A stretch of DNA of 64,000 bases from JACCXG01 sp963750935 (GTDB lineage Bacteria > Acidobacteriota > Vicinamibacteria > Vicinamibacterales > 2-12-FULL-66-21). Both the position numbers and the translations under genes were made by a program. Location of the stretch: contig CAVVSR010000011.1 in assembly GCA_963750935.1 (NCBI GenBank), positions 62,001-126,000 of the forward strand, in the 5' to 3' direction. This document shows, piece after piece, positions 59,201 to 64,000 of the stretch. Every line of letters starts with the position of its first letter. Positions within the stretch are counted from its first letter, which is position 1. The notes under the pieces are model-generated. The model made no database searches, had not been told where the DNA came from, and was given only the letters and a program-made list of their open reading frames with translations.

Positions 59201-59808
59201 AGGCGCGGAACTACACGTTCAATGCCAGCCGGCCGCACTCGCTGGTGATCAACTACAACTGGGAGATCCCGGGGTGGAAGGCCAACGCGGTGACGCGCGC
59301 GCTGCTCGACGGCTGGCAGGTCTCCGGCGTCAGCATCATCCAGAGCCAGAACCGGGGCGGGTTCAGCTACGCGTTCACCGGGGCGCCGACCAACGACCTG
59401 TCGGGCAACGGCTACGCGCGCCGCGTGACGCTCGTGTGCGACCCCAACCTGCCATCCAGCGAGCGCACGTTCGACCGCCAGTTCCGCACCGAGTGCGTGC
59501 GCCCGGGCGGCGGACCGGATGACCCGTACTACATGGGCACGTCGACCAACGACGAGTACCATCCGCCGGGATACATCAACCACGACATGACGTTCTTCAA
59601 GAACTTCCAGGTGTTGGGTACCCGCACCCTGCAGTTCCGGGCGGAGCTCTACAACGCGTTCAACCTGACGCAGTACGAGGGCGTGGACACGGCCGCGGTG
59701 TTCAACTACGCGACCGGGGAGCAGACCGACACGAACTTCGGCCGCATCACCGGCGTCCGCGGGAACTCGAACCGCGTCATCCAGCTGGGCGTGCGGTTCA
59801 CGTTCTGA
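56233..59808 (+). CDS. TonB-dependent receptor with N-terminal carboxypeptidase-like domain (Oar-like), three one-base shifts
   Basis: This outer-membrane receptor has a signal peptide (ending LLFAQG), a carboxypeptidase-regulatory-like domain (ISGVVTDSSGGVLPGVTVAI), a plug (VGGMSINGQTSFNFSYDGV, VKVQASNFQAEYGRSSGATI) and a long barrel ending VIQLGVRFTF with a terminal Phe. Single extra bases near 56728, 58352 and 59040 break the frame. Removing them restores about 1190 residues with no missing motif, as the total length (a multiple of 3) also requires. It likely imports sugars or peptides for the downstream locus. The shifts look like assembly errors. Confidence 0.88.
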
Positions 59809-59836
59809 GGATCGGCACGGGCCTGTAGCAACCACG

Positions 59837-59864
59837 ACGGGCGCCTCCCACGGGAGGCGCCCGT
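59837..59864 (+). terminator. Hairpin after the TonB receptor gene
   Basis: ACGGGCGCCTCCC (59837-59849) pairs perfectly with GGGAGGCGCCCGT (59852-59864). There is no clear T-run, but the position 28 bases after the stop fits transcription termination. Confidence 0.7.
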
Positions 59865-59875
59865 TGCGCGTACGC

Positions 59876-59950
59876 TTAAGAAGTCAGAAGTCAAAAGTCA
59901 AAAGTCAGAAGGGCTCTTTTTGACTTCCGACCTTTTCCCTTCTGACTTGA
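59876..59950. repeat. AGTCAAAAG/CTTTTGACTT repeat, copy 2
   Basis: AAGTCAGAAGTCAAAAGTC (left) faces TTTTTGACTTCCGACC and CCTTCTGACTTGA (right) about a GGGCTC centre. Same word set as 47939-48034. Confidence 0.65.
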
Positions 59951-60008
59951 TTCTGTCGGCTATAATCCAGCCCTCCACTGTCGTGCTCCCGGCGGGGGAA
60001 CGTCCTGA

Positions 60009-61265
60009 ATGCTCAAACAGATCCTGGTGCTTGTATGCGTGCTCGTGTCGCTCGCGGAGACGCGGCCACCCGACATTCCGTTCAGGCCCCAGCTGATCGA
60101 TCCCGGCGCCAGCGAGACCGCCGCGGTCGCCGACATCAACCGCGACGGGCGGCTGGACATCGTGTCCGGGGACAGCTGGTATCAGGCGCCGTCGTGGACG
60201 AAGCGGCCCTTCCGCGAGCTCAACTTTTCCAACAATTACATCGACGCCTTCAGCGACCTCCCCGTGGACGTGGATGGTGACGGCTACGTCGACATCGCCA
60301 CCGTGACCTGGTTCGACCGCAAGATTTCCTGGTTCCGGAATCCCGGGAAGGCGGGCGGCCCGTGGGTCGAAGCGCCGATCAACACCGGCTACAACGTCGA
60401 GTTCGCCATCCTGGCGGACATGAACAACGACGGCAAGGCGCACGAGATCGTCGCCCAGGAGAACGGCATCGGGCAGGCGTGGTACGAGGTCCGCGACAAG
60501 GCCTGGGTGCGCCACACCGTGAGCGATCGCACCTACGGCCACGGCATCGGCGCCGGTGACGTCAACAAGGACGGCCGCACCGACATCCTGACGCCGCGCG
60601 GCTGGCTCGAGGCGCCGGCCGATCCGCGCGCCGGCAGCTGGCCCTTTCATCCGGCCTGGGAAGGCGTCAACGTGCCGATCACGCCGCCGGCGCAGCCGGC
60701 CGCGGCGTCCGCGCCCGCGGCGCCGGCCGCGGTCGCGCAGCTCGGCTTCATGCACGTGCTCGACGTCAACGGCGACGGCCTGAACGACGTCATCACCGCC
60801 GCCGGCCACGACTTCGGTGTCTTCTGGTTCGAACAGGGCGAGGGCGGAAAGTGGACGAAGCGCGTCGTCGACGCCGCGTGGTCGCAGGGCCATGCATCGA
60901 CGCTTGCCGACCTCAATGGCGACGGACGGCTGGATTTCGTCACCGGCAAGCGCTTCATGGCGCACAACGGCAGCGATCCCGGTGAGCGCGAGCCGCTCGG
61001 CGTCTATTGGTACGAATTCCGCTCGACCAAGCCGAGTCCCGCTGCCACGGGGCGATCGGGCCAGCCGCCGCCCCCCGGTGTGGAGTGGATCCGTCACGTC
61101 GTCGACTACGGCGGACGGATGGGCGCCGGCATGCAGATACCGGTGATCGATCTCGACGGGGACGGGGACCTCGACATCGTGTGCCCGGGGAAGAGCGGGC
61201 TGTTCGTCGTCGAGAACCTCGGGGGCTCGAAGAAGGGTTCGGGCAGTCAGGGCAAGGGGCGATAG
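60009..61265 (+). CDS. Secreted VCBS/FG-GAP repeat protein
   Basis: A signal peptide (ILVLVCVLVSLAETRP) precedes at least six calcium-binding-like loops, such as DINRDGRLDIVSGD, DVDGDGYVDIATV, DMNNDGKAHEIV, DVNKDGRTDILTP, DVNGDGLNDVI, DLNGDGRLDFV and DLDGDGDLDIVCPG. These form a beta-propeller with DxDxDGxxD sites. A Pro/Ala linker (PPAQPAAASAPAAPAA) splits it. 418 residues. Such proteins in this phylum bind or process polymers outside the cell; function unknown. Confidence 0.85.
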   Translation: MLKQILVLVCVLVSLAETRPPDIPFRPQLIDPGASETAAVADINRDGRLDIVSGDSWYQAPSWTKRPFRELNFSNNYIDAFSDLPVDVDGDGYVDIATVTWFDRKISWFRNPGKAGGPWVEAPINTGYNVEFAILADMNNDGKAHEIVAQENGIGQAWYEVRDKAWVRHTVSDRTYGHGIGAGDVNKDGRTDILTPRGWLEAPADPRAGSWPFHPAWEGVNVPITPPAQPAAASAPAAPAAVAQLGFMHVLDVNGDGLNDVITAAGHDFGVFWFEQGEGGKWTKRVVDAAWSQGHASTLADLNGDGRLDFVTGKRFMAHNGSDPGEREPLGVYWYEFRSTKPSPAATGRSGQPPPPGVEWIRHVVDYGGRMGAGMQIPVIDLDGDGDLDIVCPGKSGLFVVENLGGSKKGSGSQGKGR

Positions 61266-61338
61266 GCGCCGGCGCCGCCACGCAGGGTTCACCAGCGCGG
61301 CACTCATTCAATCGGTAGCAGACCGACAAGGATCATCC

Positions 61339-62973
61339 ATGAGCTATGGAACTGTGAGCAACGAAGCCGTCGCGTCGAATGCCCAGCGCCTGCTGTGGGC
61401 GGGCTTCCTGGCCATCCTCGCCGCCGGCATCGGGTTCGGCATCCGCGGCGGCATCCTGGCGAACTGGGCCGCGGACTTCGGGTTCACCGGCGCCCAGCTC
61501 GGGGCGATCGGCGGCGCGGGCTTCACCGGCTTCTGCTTCGGCATCATCATCGGCGGCGTCGTCGTCGACAAGATCGGCTACGGCAAGCTGGTCGTGGCGG
61601 CCTTCCTGTTCCACGTGCTGTCCGCGTTCATCACGTTCGCGGCCACCAAGGGGCAGGCGCAGGACACGGCCTACATGTTTCTCTACATCGGGACGTTCGT
61701 GTTCGCGCTCGCGAACGGCACCCTCGAAGCGGTGGCCAACCCGCTGGTGTCGACGCTGTTCCCCCACAACCGCACGCATTACCTGAACATCCTCCACGCC
61801 AGCTGGCCCGCCGGCCTCGTGCTCGGCGGCCTGGTCGGCTGGATCCTTGGCGAAGGCATGGGGGTGGGCTGGAAGATGCAGCTCGGCCTGTTCCTGGTGC
61901 CGACCGCCCTCTACGGCGTGGCGTTCTTCGGCCAGAGCTTCCCCAAGTCGGAGGCCTCCGCCAAGGGGTTGAGCGTCGGGCAGATGCTGAAGGAAGTCGG
62001 CCTGCTCGGGGCGGCCGTCGCCTGCTTCCTGGTCGGCCTGTTCTTCAAGGATCAGCTCGGCGGCATCCTGGTGTTCTTCACCGGCAACGAATTCTTCGCG
62101 TCGTCGGCGTGGGGCACGCTCTCGTGGGCGGTGGCGGGCGTGCTGCTGCTGATCGTCGGCATCCAGACCAGTTTCTCGGTAGGATCGCTGCTGCTGTTCG
62201 TGCTGTTCGTCACGCACCTGCTGGTCGGCGCGGTCGAGCTCGGCACCGACGGCTGGATCCAGAACATCACGGGCAACATCCTGACGCCGGCGCAGGGCAA
62301 GATCCTGTTCGTCTTCACCTCGCTGCTGATGTTCTCGCTGCGGTTCTGCGCGCACTGGATCGAGCGCACCCTGAAGATCTCGCCGATCGGCCTGCTGTTC
62401 ATCTGCTCGGTCTTCGGCGTCATCGGCCTGCGGATGGTCAGCGGCATCGAGACGTTCGTGGGCGCGATGGTGGCGCTCTCGGTCTACGCGATCGGCAAGA
62501 CCTTCTTCTGGCCGACGATGCTGGCGGTGGTCGGGGACCGGTTCCCGCGCACCGGCGCGATCGCGATGTCGATCATGGGCGGCATCGGCATGATGTCGGC
62601 GGGTCTGCTCGGCGGTCCGGGGCTCGGTTACGCCAAGGATCGCTTCACGGCCGAGCACCTGATGACGACGTCGCCGGCCATTTACGAGGAGTACAAGGCG
62701 CAGGCGCCGAGCCGGTTCCTGTTCCTCGACGAGGTGCGGGGCCTCGACGGCACGAAGCTGTCGGCGGCGCAGACCGCCACCGCCAAGACGCCCGAGCAGC
62801 GCATCGTCGCGGACGCCAGCATCGTCGGGGATCGCGAGACCCTGAAGGCGGATGCGTTCATCCCGGCGGCGATGGCGTTGATTTACCTGTTCCTGTTCGT
62901 GTATTTCAAGAGCATCGGCGGCTACCGGCCGGTGCACATCGACTCGGCGACGCCGACGTCGGGAAAGCACTGA
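61339..62973 (+). CDS. MFS transporter (sugar-type)
   Basis: This 544-residue permease has about 12-14 hydrophobic segments and the family GFTGFCFGIIIGGVVVDKIG (loop 2-3 motif with VDKIG). A long soluble loop of about 90 residues (from KDRFTAEHLMTTSPAIYE to REELKADAF-like) comes before the last segment. The position between a VCBS protein and a ThuA protein suggests sugar or sugar-acid uptake. Confidence 0.85.
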   Translation: MSYGTVSNEAVASNAQRLLWAGFLAILAAGIGFGIRGGILANWAADFGFTGAQLGAIGGAGFTGFCFGIIIGGVVVDKIGYGKLVVAAFLFHVLSAFITFAATKGQAQDTAYMFLYIGTFVFALANGTLEAVANPLVSTLFPHNRTHYLNILHASWPAGLVLGGLVGWILGEGMGVGWKMQLGLFLVPTALYGVAFFGQSFPKSEASAKGLSVGQMLKEVGLLGAAVACFLVGLFFKDQLGGILVFFTGNEFFASSAWGTLSWAVAGVLLLIVGIQTSFSVGSLLLFVLFVTHLLVGAVELGTDGWIQNITGNILTPAQGKILFVFTSLLMFSLRFCAHWIERTLKISPIGLLFICSVFGVIGLRMVSGIETFVGAMVALSVYAIGKTFFWPTMLAVVGDRFPRTGAIAMSIMGGIGMMSAGLLGGPGLGYAKDRFTAEHLMTTSPAIYEEYKAQAPSRFLFLDEVRGLDGTKLSAAQTATAKTPEQRIVADASIVGDRETLKADAFIPAAMALIYLFLFVYFKSIGGYRPVHIDSATPTSGKH

Positions 62974-62974
62974 C

Positions 62975-63883
62975 ATGACCCGTCTCCAGATCGCACACGC
63001 CGGCTGCGTCGCCGCCCTCCTGGCGACGATGGCAGCCGCCGGCTCCACGCAGACGCAGAAGAACATCCTGCTGATCGCGGACCGGCCGAGTCATGGACCG
63101 CTCCAGCACGAGCACAACGCCGCCGTGCACCTGTTCGAGAAGGCATTGAAGGGGGTGCCCGGCGTCACCGTCACGACGGCCTACGACGGGTTTCCGGCCG
63201 ACTTGTCGGTGATCGACAAGGCCAGCGCCGTCTTCATGTTCTGCACGGGCGGCAACCGGCACTTCGCGTTCCAGTCGCCCGACCGGATCGCGGCGCTGCA
63301 GAAGGCCGCGGCGCGCGGCGCCGGCATGATGTTCTTTCACTACTGCGTCGAGCCGGGGGCCGAGGCCGGCCGCAAGGAGATGCTCGACTGGGTCGGCGGC
63401 TACTTCGAGACGCACTACTCGGTGAATCCGATCTGGGAGGCCGATTTCACGAGCCTGCCGAATCACCCGATCGCCCGCGGCGTGAAGCCGTTCAAGCTGC
63501 GCGACGAGTGGTACTTCAACATGCGGTTCCGCGAGGGCATGAAGGGCGTGACGCCGATACTGACGGCGATCCCCGGTCCGGACACGCTCACGCGGCCCGA
63601 TGGTCCGCACCAAGGCAATCCCGACGTCCGCGCCAAGGCGGGCAAGCCGACGGTGGTGGTCTGGGCGTACGAGCGCCCCGGCGGCGGCCGCGGCGTCGGC
63701 TTCACGGGCGGCCACTATCACATGAATTTCGCCAATCCGGAGTTCCGAAAGCTGGCGCTGAACGCGCTGCTGTGGTCGGCGAAGGTCGACGTGCCGAAGA
63801 ACGGCCTGACGTTCGAGGTCACGGAAGAGGGGTTGAAGGAACGGACCGATCCCAAGCCGCAGCGCGGACGCGGAGGTAACTAG
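62975..63883 (+). CDS. ThuA-domain protein, secreted
   Basis: ThuA-like proteins (class I glutamine-amidotransferase-like fold) act on sugars such as trehalose derivatives or in polysaccharide use. A signal peptide (ending AAGSTQT) is followed by KNILLIADRPSHGPLQHEHN, MFFHYCVEPGAE, GGYFETHYSVNPIWEADFT and FTGGHYHMNFANPEFRKLALNALLWSAK. It starts two bases after the MFS stop and is followed directly by an isomerase gene. 302 residues. Confidence 0.88.
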   Translation: MTRLQIAHAGCVAALLATMAAAGSTQTQKNILLIADRPSHGPLQHEHNAAVHLFEKALKGVPGVTVTTAYDGFPADLSVIDKASAVFMFCTGGNRHFAFQSPDRIAALQKAAARGAGMMFFHYCVEPGAEAGRKEMLDWVGGYFETHYSVNPIWEADFTSLPNHPIARGVKPFKLRDEWYFNMRFREGMKGVTPILTAIPGPDTLTRPDGPHQGNPDVRAKAGKPTVVVWAYERPGGGRGVGFTGGHYHMNFANPEFRKLALNALLWSAKVDVPKNGLTFEVTEEGLKERTDPKPQRGRGGN

Positions 63884-64000
63884 ATGCAGCTAGGTGTCAA
63901 CGCCTGGGTCTGGACGTCGCCGGTGAATACCGAGGAATTCGGCAAGCTGGCGCCGAAGGTCAAGCAGATGGGCTTCGACCTGATTGAGTTCGGCATCGAG
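63884..64000 (+). CDS. Sugar phosphate isomerase/epimerase, N-terminal part (cut by window edge)
   Basis: The first 39 codons read MQLGVNAWVWTSPVNTEEFG and then KMGFDLIEFGIE-like (QMGFDLIEFGIE). This matches the start of D-psicose/tagatose 3-epimerase-type TIM barrels. The ATG follows the ThuA TAG directly, with GGAGG seven bases upstream. The catalytic residues lie outside the window. Confidence 0.8.
   Translation, partial: MQLGVNAWVWTSPVNTEEFGKLAPKVKQMGFDLIEFGIE

Overview
The window is GC-rich, gene-dense chromosomal DNA. It most likely comes from an Acidobacteriota genome, perhaps of Vicinamibacteria type. The pointers are an Oar-like TonB receptor with an N-terminal carboxypeptidase-like domain, a VWFA-related lipid-free secreted protein of the acidobacterial kind, a ThuA/MFS/VCBS sugar locus and an ebo-like cluster. 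The taxonomy is inference. No tRNA, rRNA, insertion sequence, phage or CRISPR array was found.

Layout. 1-1400: start of thrC (cut by the window edge) and thrB on the minus strand behind a leader with an attenuator. 1477-6192: urease operon ureD-ureAB-ureC-ureF-ureG without ureE. 6320-11557: secreted esterase, M64 peptidase, ATP-dependent DNA ligase, small membrane protein. 11580-19983: ilvE, a NifA-like sigma-54 activator and the ilvD-ilvB-ilvH-ilvC operon behind a classical leader-peptide attenuator. 21139-25403: LysR regulator and cysD-cysN-cysH (sulfate activation and APS reduction) behind a polycysteine leader peptide. 25494-29482: PEP carboxylase and a TIGR00300 (LOR/SDH, ornithine cyclodeaminase-like) protein. 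29542-35253: Rrf2 regulator, a second polycysteine leader, an O/P-type porin and the sulfate ABC transporter sbp-cysT-cysW-cysA. 35456-46604: gltB-gltD and glnD-glnB-amtB (ammonium assimilation and its control). 46743-48935: PPOX protein, VTT membrane protein, VWA-like secreted protein. 48983-55193: an ebo-like cluster (UbiA, dehydroquinate-synthase-like, small protein, TatD, TIM-barrel and phosphodiesterase genes). 55304-64000: a c-type cytochrome, a TonB receptor and a sugar-uptake locus.

How it works together. The window is dominated by nitrogen, sulfur and amino-acid assimilation. Amino-acid operons are controlled by leader peptides whose composition matches the pathway: Cys runs for the two sulfur operons, Val/Ile/Leu for ilv, and a less rich Ile/Thr peptide for thr. 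For ilv and thr, mutually exclusive terminator and antiterminator stems can be drawn. For cysD, a stem that could sequester the ribosome-binding site can be drawn. Urease and glutamate synthase share a TGCGCCA-type palindrome in their promoters. The NifA-like gene and the region upstream of glnD share a second, longer motif.

Sequence quality. Eight genes are intact apart from single-base shifts (ten sites, nine of them one extra base). This looks like residual assembly error rather than decay. Intergenic spaces carry at least five families of hairpin-forming interspersed repeats. One of them, in three copies, shows compensatory base changes.
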